This document shows, one piece after another, positions 35,950 to 44,784 of a DNA stretch of 64,000 bases; the stretch's first letter is position 1, and the number at the start of each line of letters is the position of its first letter. The position numbers were made by a program, and so were the translations under genes. The notes beneath the pieces are model-generated. The model was not told the DNA's origin. It saw nothing but the letters and a program-made list of their open reading frames with translations, and ran no database searches. This DNA comes from JADJOM01 sp046327715 (lineage in GTDB: Bacteria > Gemmatimonadota > Gemmatimonadetes > Gemmatimonadales > GWC2-71-9): the NCBI GenBank assembly GCA_046327715.1, contig JAXLXY010000002.1, positions 1 to 64,000 of the forward strand. Direction: 5' to 3'.

Positions 35950-36569
35950 GCGCCCTCGCTTCCGACGGCGGCCAGCTCGGCCACGATCCCCCGGTCCGCC
36001 GCCACCGCCCACAGCGCCCGCTGCAGCATCCGACGTCCTCGGTGCAGCCGCGAGCGGATCGTCCCGACCGGGACACCGACCATCTCCGCGATCTCCTGGT
36101 AGGAGAAGTCCTGCATGAAATAGAGCGCCGCCACCACGCGGTGTTCCTCGGGCAGCGCCGCGATCGCCGCTTCCACCTGCTCGGTCTCCAGCCGGTTCAT
36201 CACCTCGCCCGCGGGGTCCTCGCTCCGCGCATGCAGCCCCAGCGCGGCCGTCTGGCAGTACAGGTACAGCTCGGGCGTGTCGTCGAGGGCCAGCTCCGTG
36301 CCGTGCCGCTTCTGCTTCCGGTACCGGCTGAAGTAGCAGTTGGTCAGGACCCGGAAGAACCAGGCCCGGAAGCTGCTCCCCGACTGGAAGGTGTGGAACC
36401 CCCGGAAGGCGAGCAGCGCGGCCTCCTGCACCAGGTCCTCGGCGTCCGCGGCGTTCCGGGTGAACCGGAGCGCCGTCCCGTAGGCGGCGTCCAGGACCGG
36501 CGCCAGCAACGCCTCGAACGACGCCGCCGGCGCCGCCACCCCGGCGGTGCCCCCGTTCCGTTCATCCAT
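35946..36569 (-). CDS. ECF RNA polymerase sigma factor
   Basis: 207 aa. Region 2 (FTRNAADAEDLVQEAALLAF, FRAWFFRVLTNCYFSRYRK) and region 4 (ALPEEHRVVAALYFMQDFSY, EIAEMVGVPVGTIRSRLHRG) are intact. Coupled to the ZAS anti-sigma gene downstream. It probably answers redox or envelope stress; its targets may include the flanking glucan genes, but no shared promoter motif was found by eye. Confidence 0.92.
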   Translation of the reverse strand: MDERNGGTAGVAAPAASFEALLAPVLDAAYGTALRFTRNAADAEDLVQEAALLAFRGFHTFQSGSSFRAWFFRVLTNCYFSRYRKQKRHGTELALDDTPELYLYCQTAALGLHARSEDPAGEVMNRLETEQVEAAIAALPEEHRVVAALYFMQDFSYQEIAEMVGVPVGTIRSRLHRGRRMLQRALWAVAADRGIVAELAAVGSEGA

Positions 36570-36616
36570 GTCGTTGGCCGGTCATCGCTTGCAAGCCCCC
36601 ATCAGGCAGCAGTGCA

Positions 36617-36643
36617 CCCCCCGAGGCCCCGGGCCTCGAGGGG
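36617..36643 (-). terminator. Hairpin after the GH57 gene
   Basis: 12-bp stem with one mismatch (36617-36628 with 36632-36643) downstream of the GH57 stop (36680) and upstream of the sigma gene start (36569). Confidence 0.55.
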
Positions 36644-36679
36644 TAACGCTCGCCCTCGCCGAAAGGTTCCCCGGGCCGG

Positions 36680-37921
36680 TCAGGCCAGCGCGGCCCGGCG
36701 GGCGGCGAGCATCCGGCGGCTGGCCAGCGCCGGGGGCGCCGGCGCGACCACGGGCACCGGGAGCGACTGCTCCAGGTCCTGCAGCACGTTCATGCACGCC
36801 ACGAACGCGTCGTAGGGCGATTCGTACGGACTAAAGTACTTGTGCACGTCGCCGTCCGCGAACCACTTGGTGCACATGTAGTACAGGTGGTCGCTGGTGG
36901 TGAGCCGGCGCCACCGCTCCACGACCTCCGGGTCGCGGGTGGCCAGGACCGCCTCGCGCATCCCATAGATGCGCTGCTGGGCCGCCTCCTGCAACCGGTT
37001 GCCGAGCCAGGCCGTGGTGTCGCGCTCCATGTCGGCCCAGGATGTGGGGCGGGCGAAGGCGAGCGGGGCCACCGGCGCCCGCGCCGCCAGCGTGGCGGGA
37101 TGGGCAAAGGTGAGGCCCCGGCGCAGGCATTCCCACGGCCACTGGGCCAGGAACGCGAAGATGCCCGTGTCGGCCCACTGGTGCTCGCCGAAGGTCTCGT
37201 AGTCGACGTACAGGTGCACGCTGTCGCCCCCGCTCGCGGCGATCCAGTCGGCGTGCTTCTCCGAGGTGAGCGGCCAGCCATCCCACTCCCGGTTGGAGAA
37301 CCGGAACCCGATGTCGTCGCTCAACCGGTAGTTCCGCGGCAGCAGGCGGAGCCCCGGCTCGGTGGTGGCGGCATAGACATGGTTGGCCGACCGCCACTCG
37401 AGCACGTGATCGGCCCCCTCGACCATCACTCCCCGGAAGCCGAGCCGGGCGATCAGCGGCGCCAGCCCGTCCCAGTAGATCAGCTCCGTATTGCGGAACA
37501 CCGCGGGCCGCTGGCCGAAATGGCGGCTGATGCCGGCCCGGTGCCGCTCCACCTGGGCCACGAACTCGGCCTCGGAGGCGAGTGACGCCAGGCTGTGGTG
37601 GTAGGTCTCCCCGAGCAGCTCGACCCCCCCGGTGGCCACCAGCTCCTGGAAGCTCTGGAGCACGTCCGGGGCCCACGCCGCCAGCTGGTCCAGCAGGGTG
37701 CCGCTCAGGCTCAGCGCGAGGCGGAATTCCCCCTGCGACCGCCGGATCAGGTCCGCGAGCAGGCGGTTGGCCGGGAGGTAGCACTTCTCCGCCACCCGGC
37801 GCAGCAGGGCCCGGTTCTGGTCGGTGTCGAAGTACTCGCTTCCCGTGCCGATGTCGAACAGCCGGTACGGACGCAGCCGGAAGGGCTGATGCACCTGGGC
37901 GTACAGGCAGATCGCGGTCAT
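36680..37921 (-). CDS. GH57-family alpha-amylase/glucanotransferase
   Basis: 413 aa. GH57 layout: N-terminal ICLYAQVHQPFRLRPY with the HQP motif, GVELLGETYHHSLASL, FRNTELIYWDGLAPLIARLG (the Glu is a likely nucleophile), and YVDYETFGEHQW with the Asp/Glu of the acid-base region. Acts on alpha-1,4-glucans in the cytoplasm. Overlaps the stop of the GT4 gene (ATGA): GH57 enzymes next to a glycogen-synthase-like GT4 are common in archaea and many bacteria. Branching versus amylase activity cannot be separated here; at this length amylase is more likely. Confidence 0.9.
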   Translation of the reverse strand: MTAICLYAQVHQPFRLRPYRLFDIGTGSEYFDTDQNRALLRRVAEKCYLPANRLLADLIRRSQGEFRLALSLSGTLLDQLAAWAPDVLQSFQELVATGGVELLGETYHHSLASLASEAEFVAQVERHRAGISRHFGQRPAVFRNTELIYWDGLAPLIARLGFRGVMVEGADHVLEWRSANHVYAATTEPGLRLLPRNYRLSDDIGFRFSNREWDGWPLTSEKHADWIAASGGDSVHLYVDYETFGEHQWADTGIFAFLAQWPWECLRRGLTFAHPATLAARAPVAPLAFARPTSWADMERDTTAWLGNRLQEAAQQRIYGMREAVLATRDPEVVERWRRLTTSDHLYYMCTKWFADGDVHKYFSPYESPYDAFVACMNVLQDLEQSLPVPVVAPAPPALASRRMLAARRAALA

Positions 37922-39177
37922 GCGGACCTCTCCTGGAGGGCGCGGGTATAGGCCGCGGCGGTGAGCCGGGCCGGGGATTCGAGGGAAAAGCGCGGCCCTT
38001 CGACCTCGCGCCGGGCGTGCTCTGCCAGCTCCTCGCGGAGGGCGGGGTAGCGCAGTAGGGCCACGATCTGGTTGGTCATCGCCTCGACGTCCCAGAACTC
38101 CACCTTGAAGGCGTTCCGGATCACCTCCGACACGCCGGCGGTGCGCGGCAGGATGCAGGGCGTGCCGTGCCGCAGGCTCTCCAGCGCCACCAGCCCGAAG
38201 GGCTCGCTCACCGACGGCATCACGCAGACGTCGGCCAGCCGGTACAGCCGCTGCACCTGGGGTCCGTGCACCCCGCCGGCGAAGTGCACCCGGTCGGCGA
38301 TCCCGAGGTCGGCGGTGCGCCGGATCAGGGCGGGGAGCATGTCGCCCTGCCCGGCCACGATGAACCTGGCCTCGGGCACATGGGCGGCTACCCGGCCCGC
38401 CATCTCGATGAAGTAGTCGGGCCCCTTCTGCCAGGTCACCCGCCCCAGGAACAGCACCACCGGGATGTGCGCCTGCCCGCTCCCCGGCCGCGCGCGGAAC
38501 GGCGAGTGCCGGGGCAGGTCCGGTGCGACCGCCTCGGGATCGATGCCCCAGTGCACCACGTCGACCTTGGTGGCCGGGATGCCGTAGCGCTCCACGCAGG
38601 TGCGCTTGAGTGCGTGGGAGTTGGCCACCACGCGGTCGGCGGCCTGCATGCCCTCGCGCTCCCGTCGGCAGATCTCCGGATTGGCGCCGGCCCCGGCCCG
38701 GTCGAACTCGGTGGCGTGGATGTGCGCCACCAGCGGGCGGCCCGACACCTCCCGGGCGGCGATCCCCGCGGCGAAGGTGATCCAGTCGTGGGTGTCGATC
38801 AGGTCGTGCGGCTCGCGCGCGGCGATCCCGCCGGCCAGGGCGGCGTAGCGGGCCACCTCCTCGAAGAGGTCGGCACCGTACACCGCCGTCGGCCCCCGGC
38901 CCGTCCGCTGCAGGGTGGAGAAGATCTCCTGGTACTCCGCGGCCCCGCCGTAGGGCGTCATCGGCGAGGGCACCCGGTGCACCACCAGGTCCTCGCCCGC
39001 GCCATCGGCACCCACCAGCCGCAGCGCCGGCAGGGGCGACTGCTCCACCGGAAAGGGCACCACCAGCGTCACCCCGACGTCGCTGCGCAGCAGCCCCTTC
39101 ACCAGTCCCACCGTGGCGGTGGCGAGGCCCCCCGCCTGGAACGGGGGGAACTCCCAGCCGAACATCAGGACCCGCAC
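37918..39177 (-). CDS. GT4-family glycosyltransferase, glycogen-synthase-like
   Basis: 419 aa from GTG (VRVLMFGWEFPPFQAGGLAT). N-terminal acceptor domain with HIHATEFDR; C-terminal nucleotide-sugar domain with VVLFLGRVTWQKGPDYFIEM and SEPFGLVALESLRHGTPCIL carrying the two GT4 glutamates. It likely elongates an alpha-glucan from ADP- or UDP-glucose or makes maltose-1-phosphate. The start overlaps a 56-aa ORF by 13 bases and the stop overlaps the GH57 start. The open frame upstream of the GTG has no coding character of this family. Confidence 0.9.
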   Translation of the reverse strand: MRVLMFGWEFPPFQAGGLATATVGLVKGLLRSDVGVTLVVPFPVEQSPLPALRLVGADGAGEDLVVHRVPSPMTPYGGAAEYQEIFSTLQRTGRGPTAVYGADLFEEVARYAALAGGIAAREPHDLIDTHDWITFAAGIAAREVSGRPLVAHIHATEFDRAGAGANPEICRREREGMQAADRVVANSHALKRTCVERYGIPATKVDVVHWGIDPEAVAPDLPRHSPFRARPGSGQAHIPVVLFLGRVTWQKGPDYFIEMAGRVAAHVPEARFIVAGQGDMLPALIRRTADLGIADRVHFAGGVHGPQVQRLYRLADVCVMPSVSEPFGLVALESLRHGTPCILPRTAGVSEVIRNAFKVEFWDVEAMTNQIVALLRYPALREELAEHARREVEGPRFSLESPARLTAAAYTRALQERSA

Positions 39178-39335
39178 GGTTGCTCCGTCCCCGCCACCGT
39201 CCACGCCGGCACGCTCATCGCCAGCCGGGTGGTCGCTTCCCAGCGTCCCAGGATGCGGAGCACCCGGTCGCGCGACGCCGCGTACCGGGGAGGAATGGCC
39301 GTCGTCAGGCGCGAGGCAGGGACGGGCTCGGACAT
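39165..39335 (-). CDS. Small ORF preceding the GT4-GH57 pair
   Basis: 56 aa (starts MSEPVPASRLTTAIPPRYAA, contains RVLRILGRWEATTRLA). An excellent GGAGG Shine-Dalgarno lies 5 bases before the ATG and the stop overlaps the GT4 GTG start by 13 bases, so it is well placed for translational coupling. No family recognised; slightly basic and partly helical by inspection. It may be a small regulatory protein of the glucan genes or a leader peptide. Confidence 0.55.
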   Translation of the reverse strand: MSEPVPASRLTTAIPPRYAASRDRVLRILGRWEATTRLAMSVPAWTVAGTEQPCGS

Positions 39336-39508
39336 GGACCCTCCAGGAGGTGGACCGCAACCACTCGGACCGGGCCGGCGGACACCGGATGGGCTCTCAA
39401 GCCCTCGACCCCGGATCAGGTTCCCGCCCCCCGGGCACGGAACCGATCCGCCTCCCGCGGCGTTCTTGGGCGGAATCCAGGCTGTCCCCCCTTCATGGAG
39501 CCCGCTCG

Positions 39509-39916
39509 ATGTCTCCCATGCCGCTCGGCCGCACCGCCACCGTCGTCAGTTGGGCCTGCCAGCTCACCGCCGCGGTCATCCTCGGCCAGACGCTCTTCTT
39601 CAAGTTCACCGGCGCTCCCGAGAGCCGGTTCATCTTCAGCACCCTCGGGCTCGAGCCCTGGGGCCGGATCGGCACCGGCGTGGCCGAACTGGTCGCGGTT
39701 GCCCTGCTGCTGTATCCGCGGACGCCGGTGCTCGGCGCTGTGCTGGCGGTGGGACTGATGGGGGGCGCCCTGGTGAGTCACCTCACCCGGCTCGGCATCG
39801 AGGTGCAGGGAGACCACGGCCTGCTGTTCAAGCTGGCCCTCACCGTGATGGTGGCCGCGCTGGTGGTGGTGGCGCTGCGCCGGCGGGAGCTGCCGCTCAT
39901 CGGGGAGCGCTTCTAG
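39509..39916 (+). CDS. DoxX-like membrane protein
   Basis: 135 aa with four hydrophobic helices (VVSWACQLTAAVILGQTLFF, GVAELVAVALLLY, VLGAVLAVGLMGGALVSHL, LALTVMVAALVVVAL). The KFTGAPESRFIF loop after helix 1 fits DoxX/MauE-type inner-membrane proteins, whose function is redox-related or unknown. A second ATG three codons on is possible. TAG overlaps the GTG of the next gene (TAGTG), so the two are coupled. Confidence 0.8.
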   Translation: MSPMPLGRTATVVSWACQLTAAVILGQTLFFKFTGAPESRFIFSTLGLEPWGRIGTGVAELVAVALLLYPRTPVLGAVLAVGLMGGALVSHLTRLGIEVQGDHGLLFKLALTVMVAALVVVALRRRELPLIGERF

Positions 39917-40539
39917 TGCGGCTGGCGGTCTTCGGCGGGACGGGGCGGGTCGGCCGCCGGGTCCTGGAGGACGCCCTCGCGGCCGGCCACGCGGTGCGCG
40001 CCCTCGTGCGCGACCCCGCGCGCCTCACCCCGCGCCCCGGCCTCGTGCTCGTGCCGGGCGACGTCACCGACCCCGATGCGGTGCAACGCACGGTCGGCGA
40101 CGCAGCCGCCGTGATCAGCGCGCTCGGTGGCGGACCGCTGGAGCGGCCCGGCACGGTCCTCTCCGAGGGCATGCGGCACATCGTCGCGGCCATGGTCCGC
40201 ACCGGCGGCCGGCGCGTGCTGGCGGTCGCCGGCTCGGGGGTCCTGGACGATCCGGCCGGCGGCCTGCGGGGCGAGGCAGCGGCGTTCCCCGCGATCTACC
40301 GGCCGATCAACGCCGAGCATCTTGGCACCTGGAGGGCGTTGCGGGAGAGCGGGCTCGACTGGACCCTGGCCTGTTGTCCCGACCTGGTGGACGGCGAGCG
40401 GACCGGTCGCTGCCGGCTGCTGGCCGACCGGCTGCCGGAGGGTGCCACCCGGGTCACCGTGGGCGACGTGGCGGACGTCCTCCTCAGCCAGCTCCCGTCG
40501 ACCGCCTTCCTCCAGCGGCGTGTCGGCCTGGGCCTCTGA
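39916..40539 (+). CDS. NAD(P)-binding atypical SDR / NmrA-like protein
   Basis: 207 aa from GTG. Starts LAVFGGTGRVGRRVLEDALA, the GxxGxxG dinucleotide loop of atypical SDRs, then HAVRALVRDPARL, GDVTDPDAV and RVLAVAGSGVLDD; no YxxxK catalytic motif, so a reductase or regulatory NAD(P) sensor is expected. Cytoplasmic. Translationally coupled to the DoxX-like gene, a pairing that suggests a small redox unit. Confidence 0.85.
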   Translation: MRLAVFGGTGRVGRRVLEDALAAGHAVRALVRDPARLTPRPGLVLVPGDVTDPDAVQRTVGDAAAVISALGGGPLERPGTVLSEGMRHIVAAMVRTGGRRVLAVAGSGVLDDPAGGLRGEAAAFPAIYRPINAEHLGTWRALRESGLDWTLACCPDLVDGERTGRCRLLADRLPEGATRVTVGDVADVLLSQLPSTAFLQRRVGLGL

Positions 40540-40550
40540 CCACCACCGAC

Positions 40551-40657
40551 GTTGCGCACGTTTCACGCGTCCCACGCGTGGCACGGGCCCGGGCATCCCG
40601 CCGTTGCACATGTTGCAGCTGGCGGGCTCACCAGTTTCGAACATCACCATGTGCAAC
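40551..40657. promoter_or_regulatory. Cluster of direct and inverted repeats, possible operator
   Basis: GTTGCGCACGTT (40551-40562) and GTTGCACATGTT (40603-40614) are near-identical direct repeats. CATGTGCAAC (40648-40657) is the exact inverse of the first ten bases of the second. A perfect palindrome CCACGCGTGG lies at 40572-40581. The rest of the 238-base gap to the next start holds nothing else I can name. Confidence 0.45.
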
Positions 40658-40777
40658 TCGGGGAGGCTGACGAGCGTCTTACCACCGTTCGCGTGATCGG
40701 CGTGCGCCGGGGACCTTCGCCACCGGTGCCGGGCCCGTCCCGCGCGTGGGGCGGCAGTGCCGCCGGGAGGACGCCGC

Positions 40778-42253
40778 GTGTCGCGTATTCATCGCCTGGG
40801 CGTGACCGCGCTGCTCCTCGTGGCGCTGGCCCCATCAGATGCCCACGCCAGCCAGCTCGCCACAGCCGCGCGGGGTGGCACCGGCCTGGCCTGGCTCCCC
40901 GCGGGCCAGGTGGTGGAGCGGGTCACCAGCCGGTCCAACCGGCAGCAGCAGTACGCCGCCTTCCTGCCCTCGCGGTACAGCACCGACCAGCCGTGGCCGG
41001 TCCTCGTCCTGCTCGATCCCCGCGGGCGCGCGCTGCTGCCGCTCGACCGGGTGCGTGAGGTGGCCGAGCGCCTCGGCTACATCGTGCTGAGTTCGTGGAA
41101 CTCGAGGAGCGACGAGGCCGAGGACCATAACGCCGACGCCATCAACGCGATCCTCGATGACGCCGACCGGCTGCTCAGCATCGACCCCCACCGGATCTAC
41201 CTGGTGGGCCAGTCCGGGACGGCGCGCGGGAGCTGGATCTTCGGCTACAGCCTGCGGGGCAACGTCGCGGGCATCATCGGGTACGGCGCCGGGACCCCCC
41301 AGGGCTTCCCGCTGGAGCGGCCGCGGGCCGGCGTGCCCGCCGGTCCGGATTTCTTCGGCGCGGCGGGCATCGACGATTACAACTTCGACGAGATGTGGGG
41401 CCTCGACGTCAGGCTCGACAGCCTGGGCATCCGGCACCACATCGGGTGGTTCGACGGCGTCCACGCCTGGCCCGGCGCGGCAGACCTCGCCGAGGCCGTC
41501 GAGTGGATGCACCTGCAGGCGATGCGCCGCGGCCTGCTGGCCGCCGACCGCGCCTGGATCGATGCCCTGTACCGCCGGCGCCTCGGCGACGCGGCGATGA
41601 TGCGGGCGGCCGGGGCCTCCTACCGTGCCTGGCGCCGGTTCCGTGACATCGAGACCGACTTCGCGGGGATGCACGACGTCGCCGCCGCCACCGAGCACCG
41701 CCGGGAGCTGGAGCGGCAGCCCGGGGTGTTCCAGGCGGAGCGGCGCCTGGGCGAGCTGGTGCGGCAGCAGGAGGCCTTCAACCGGCGGCTGGGCGAGGTC
41801 CTGGGCGACCTCCGCCGGTCGAGCCCGCCACTCGCCACCACCTGGCGGCGCCTCGGGCTGGACGGGCTGGTGGAGCGCGCGCACGATCCCGCCGACACCA
41901 TGGCGGCACACGCCGCGCGCCGCGCCCTCGAGCAGGTGTGGGTCTACACCTCGTTCTACGAGCCGCGGGAGCACCTGGTGCGCAACGACCCGGCGCGCGC
42001 CCTCACCCTGCTCGCGGTCGCCGAGCGGCTCCGGCCCGCCGACCCCGCCGTGGCGCTCTACCGCGCGGAAGCGCTGGCCCGGCTGGGCCGTGCCACGGAG
42101 GCGCGCGAGGCGCTGGTCACCGCCGCGCGCGGCGGGGCGCTGCCCGAGGCCCTCGACCATGACCCCACCCTCGTGGCGTTGCGCGCCGACGGCGGGGCCC
42201 GGGCGGTGCTGGCCCGGCTCACGCCCGCCGGGGATGCCTCGCGGGGCTCCTGA
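40778..42253 (+). CDS. Secreted alpha/beta-hydrolase-fold protein with helical/TPR-like tail
   Basis: 491 aa from GTG with GGAGG 8 bases upstream. Signal peptide to about residue 25 (ALLLVALAPSDAHA). Residues about 50-235 form a hydrolase fold of the PHB-depolymerase/esterase kind: YAAFLPSRYSTDQPWPVLVL, YLVGQSGTARGSWIFGYSL with the nucleophile elbow GQSG, HIGWFDGVHAWPG with the catalytic His. The remaining half is helical, ending in a TPR-like repeat (ARALTLLAVAERLRPADPAV). Probably a periplasmic esterase or peptidase; substrate unknown. Confidence 0.75.
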   Translation: MSRIHRLGVTALLLVALAPSDAHASQLATAARGGTGLAWLPAGQVVERVTSRSNRQQQYAAFLPSRYSTDQPWPVLVLLDPRGRALLPLDRVREVAERLGYIVLSSWNSRSDEAEDHNADAINAILDDADRLLSIDPHRIYLVGQSGTARGSWIFGYSLRGNVAGIIGYGAGTPQGFPLERPRAGVPAGPDFFGAAGIDDYNFDEMWGLDVRLDSLGIRHHIGWFDGVHAWPGAADLAEAVEWMHLQAMRRGLLAADRAWIDALYRRRLGDAAMMRAAGASYRAWRRFRDIETDFAGMHDVAAATEHRRELERQPGVFQAERRLGELVRQQEAFNRRLGEVLGDLRRSSPPLATTWRRLGLDGLVERAHDPADTMAAHAARRALEQVWVYTSFYEPREHLVRNDPARALTLLAVAERLRPADPAVALYRAEALARLGRATEAREALVTAARGGALPEALDHDPTLVALRADGGARAVLARLTPAGDASRGS

Positions 42254-42294
42254 GGCGCGAAGCCCCGGCGCTCGAGGGGTCACCGGAAACACAT

Positions 42295-42325
42295 CCGCCC
42301 CCGGCGATCAAATCGCCGGGGGCGG
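42295..42325. terminator. Bidirectional terminator hairpin
   Basis: 14-bp perfect stem (42295-42308 with 42312-42325), CAA loop, between the secreted hydrolase gene (+) and tRNA-Ile (-). Confidence 0.78.
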
Positions 42326-42334
42326 TCGGTTGAG

Positions 42335-42408
<74 letters not shown>

Positions 42409-42489
42409 TGCAAGGGTCCCATCGGGACCGCCAGGGGTCCCGGAGGGGGTGGGAGGATACCCACCCGCCCGCCGGGACGCAACCCGCGC

Positions 42490-42726
42490 CTAGCGCCGGC
42501 GGGGCCCGTCGTCCTCGTCCTCGAGCTCCTCGAACGAGACGTCGTCCAGGTCCTCGTCGTCGAGGTCCTCGTCCTCGAGGTCCTCGTCCTCGAGGTCCTC
42601 GCCGTCCTCGTCCTCATCCTCGTCTTCGTCGTCGAACGAGAAGGCTTCCTCGTCATCATCGAAGTCGTCGTCGTCCCGGCGGCGACGCATGTCCAGCGCC
42701 TCGACCGACGCTTCCCACGGCAGCAT
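42490..42726 (-). CDS. Highly acidic small protein with LEDED repeats
   Basis: 78 aa, 45 of them Asp or Glu. After MLPWEASVEALDMRRRR come long D/E runs and four tandem five-residue units of the form L(E/D)DED, then FEELEDEDD and a basic tail. No fold is predicted by eye; such polyacidic proteins may mimic nucleic acid, buffer cations or chaperone basic proteins. Located 23 bases after typA on the same strand, so probably co-transcribed and perhaps ribosome-related (inference). The repeats make composition-based ORF prediction less certain, but no other frame fits better. Confidence 0.65.
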   Translation of the reverse strand: MLPWEASVEALDMRRRRDDDDFDDDEEAFSFDDEDEDEDEDGEDLEDEDLEDEDLDDEDLDDVSFEELEDEDDGPRRR

Positions 42727-42749
42727 GACTCCTCCGAGAGGGTGCAGGG

Positions 42750-44609
42750 TTATGACGCGTCTGCCCGTGCCGCGGCCCGGGCCATCTTCTTGCGTTCCGT
42801 CGCCGCCAGCGCCCGCTTGCGGAGCCGGATCGACTTCGGGGTGACCTCGATCAGCTCGTCCTCCTCGATGTACTCGAGGGCGTATTCGAGCGTGATCTGC
42901 CGCGGCGTCTCCAGCTGGATGTTCTCGTCCGACGCCGTGGTCCGCATGTTGGTCAGCTTCTTTTCCTTGGCGACGTTGACGTCCATGTCGCCGGGGCGGG
43001 AATTCTCGCCGCAGACCATCCCCTCGTAGACCTCGTCGCCCGGGGAGATGAACATCTGCGCCCGCTCCTGCAGGTTGAAGAGGGCGAAGCCCACCGCCTC
43101 CCCGACCCGGTCCGCCACCAGCACGCCGTTTTTCCGCCCCGCCAGCGGCCCCGCCCAGGCGCCGTACTCCAGGAACCGGTGGTGCAGGGTCCCGGTGCCG
43201 CGGGTGTCGGTCAGGAACTCGGAGCGGTACCCGAACAGGCCGCGCGCCGGGATCCGGAAGTTCATACGGACCATGCCCTGCCCGGGGTTCTTCATCTCGA
43301 TGAGTTCCGCCCGGCGCGGGCCCAGCTTCTCGATGACCGTGCCGATGTACCCCTCGGGCACGTCGGCCATGAGCTCCTCATAGGGCTCCAGCCGCTCGCC
43401 ATCCGGGCCCACCTTGGTGATCACTCGCGGCCGCGAGACCTGGAACTCGAACCCCTCGCGCCGCATGGTCTCCATCAGGATGCCCAGGTGCAGCTCGCCG
43501 CGGCCCGAGACGGCCCAGGTGTCGGGGCTGTCGGTGTCCTCGACCTTGAGCGCCACGTTCCGCTCCAGCTCCCGGAACAGCCGGTCGCGCACCTGCCGGC
43601 TGGTCACGAACTTGCCCTCGCGCCCGGCGAAGGGGCTGTTGTTCACGATGAAGTCGACCGACATCGTCGGCTCCTCCACCGCGATCCCCTCCAGCCGCTC
43701 CGGGCATTCCACCGCCGTGAGCGTCCGCCCGATCTCGATGCCTTCGATGCCCGCGATCACCGCGATGTCGCCGGCGGCGACCTCCTCGGTGTCCACCTTG
43801 TTGAGCCCGTCGAAGGTCATCAGCTTGGTGATCCGGCCCTTGCTCACGGCCTCGTCGACCACCATGCCCGGCGCCCCGATCGGCAGCAGCGCCACCTCCT
43901 GCCCCACCCGCACCCGGCCCCGCTCGATCCGCCCGATCCCCATCCGGCCCACGAAGGTGGAGAAGTCGAGCGTGGAGATCAGCATCTGGAACGGCCCGTC
44001 GCCCTCGCCGGTCGGGGCCGGCACCCGCTTGAGGATGGCCTCGAACAGCGGCTTGAGGTCCGTCCCCGGCTGGTCCAGCTCGAGCGTGGCGGTGCCGGCC
44101 CGGCTGGAGGTATAGAGGAACGGCGCGTCGAGCTGCTCGTGGCTCGCCTCGAGGTCGATGAAGAGCCCGAGGACCTCGTCGTGCACCCGCAGCGGCTCCG
44201 CGTCGGAGCGGTCGATCTTGTTGATGGCGACGATCGGCTGGTGCCCCAGGGCCAGCGCCTTCCGGGTCACGAACCGCGTCTGCGGCATCGGGCCCTCGGC
44301 GGCGTCGACCAGGATCAGCACCCCGTCCACCATCCGCAGGATGCGCTCCACCTCGCCACCGAAGTCGGCGTGGCCCGGCGTGTCCACGATGTTGATCTTG
44401 GTGTCGCCCCAGCGCACCGCGGTGTTCTTGGCCAGGATCGTGATGCCCCGCTCCCGCTCCAGCGGGTTCGAGTCCATCACGCGTTCCTCGACATGCTGGT
44501 TGGCCCGGAAGGCCCCCGCCTGGCGCAGCATCTGGTCCACGAGCGTGGTCTTGCCGTGGTCCACGTGCGCGATGATGGCGATGTTACGGATCTGCTCGTT
44601 CTGGGCCAT
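42750..44609 (-). CDS. typA: Ribosome-associated GTPase TypA/BipA
   Basis: 619 aa. G1 IIAHVDHGKTTLVDQML, switch with ERERGITILAKN, G3 DTPGHADFGGEVER, G4 NKIDR; then EF-G-like domains II, III and V and the BipA C-terminal domain (GLFGYRSEFLTDTRGTGTLH, MFISPGDEVYEGMVCGENSR). Translational GTPase aiding 50S assembly under cold or stress. The ATG at 44609 follows an AGGTCGGG Shine-Dalgarno-like stretch; the open frame extends upstream through non-coding DNA. Downstream lies the acidic protein gene. Confidence 0.97.
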   Translation of the reverse strand: MAQNEQIRNIAIIAHVDHGKTTLVDQMLRQAGAFRANQHVEERVMDSNPLERERGITILAKNTAVRWGDTKINIVDTPGHADFGGEVERILRMVDGVLILVDAAEGPMPQTRFVTRKALALGHQPIVAINKIDRSDAEPLRVHDEVLGLFIDLEASHEQLDAPFLYTSSRAGTATLELDQPGTDLKPLFEAILKRVPAPTGEGDGPFQMLISTLDFSTFVGRMGIGRIERGRVRVGQEVALLPIGAPGMVVDEAVSKGRITKLMTFDGLNKVDTEEVAAGDIAVIAGIEGIEIGRTLTAVECPERLEGIAVEEPTMSVDFIVNNSPFAGREGKFVTSRQVRDRLFRELERNVALKVEDTDSPDTWAVSGRGELHLGILMETMRREGFEFQVSRPRVITKVGPDGERLEPYEELMADVPEGYIGTVIEKLGPRRAELIEMKNPGQGMVRMNFRIPARGLFGYRSEFLTDTRGTGTLHHRFLEYGAWAGPLAGRKNGVLVADRVGEAVGFALFNLQERAQMFISPGDEVYEGMVCGENSRPGDMDVNVAKEKKLTNMRTTASDENIQLETPRQITLEYALEYIEEDELIEVTPKSIRLRKRALAATERKKMARAAARADAS

Positions 44610-44700
44610 CCCGACCTGTCCGACATACTGTACCGCGTTGCGCGCCGACCGCCGACGCACGTCCGGTGCCCCATCGGGGCCGTCCGGTTTCCGCGCGGCA

Positions 44701-44730
44701 TATATAGACGAGAGTAGGCAGGGGGGGCAA
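44701..44730 (-). promoter_or_regulatory. Putative promoter of typA
   Basis: On the minus strand TTGCCC (44725-44730), 18-base spacer, TATATA (44701-44706), the most AT-rich patch of the 175-base gap and about 90 bases before the typA ATG, giving a leader of some 85 bases. Confidence 0.45.
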
Positions 44731-44784
44731 GGGCGAGCCGGGGGCCCGTTTCCGGGGCGTTCCCCGGGCGGCCAGCGGGGGGCG

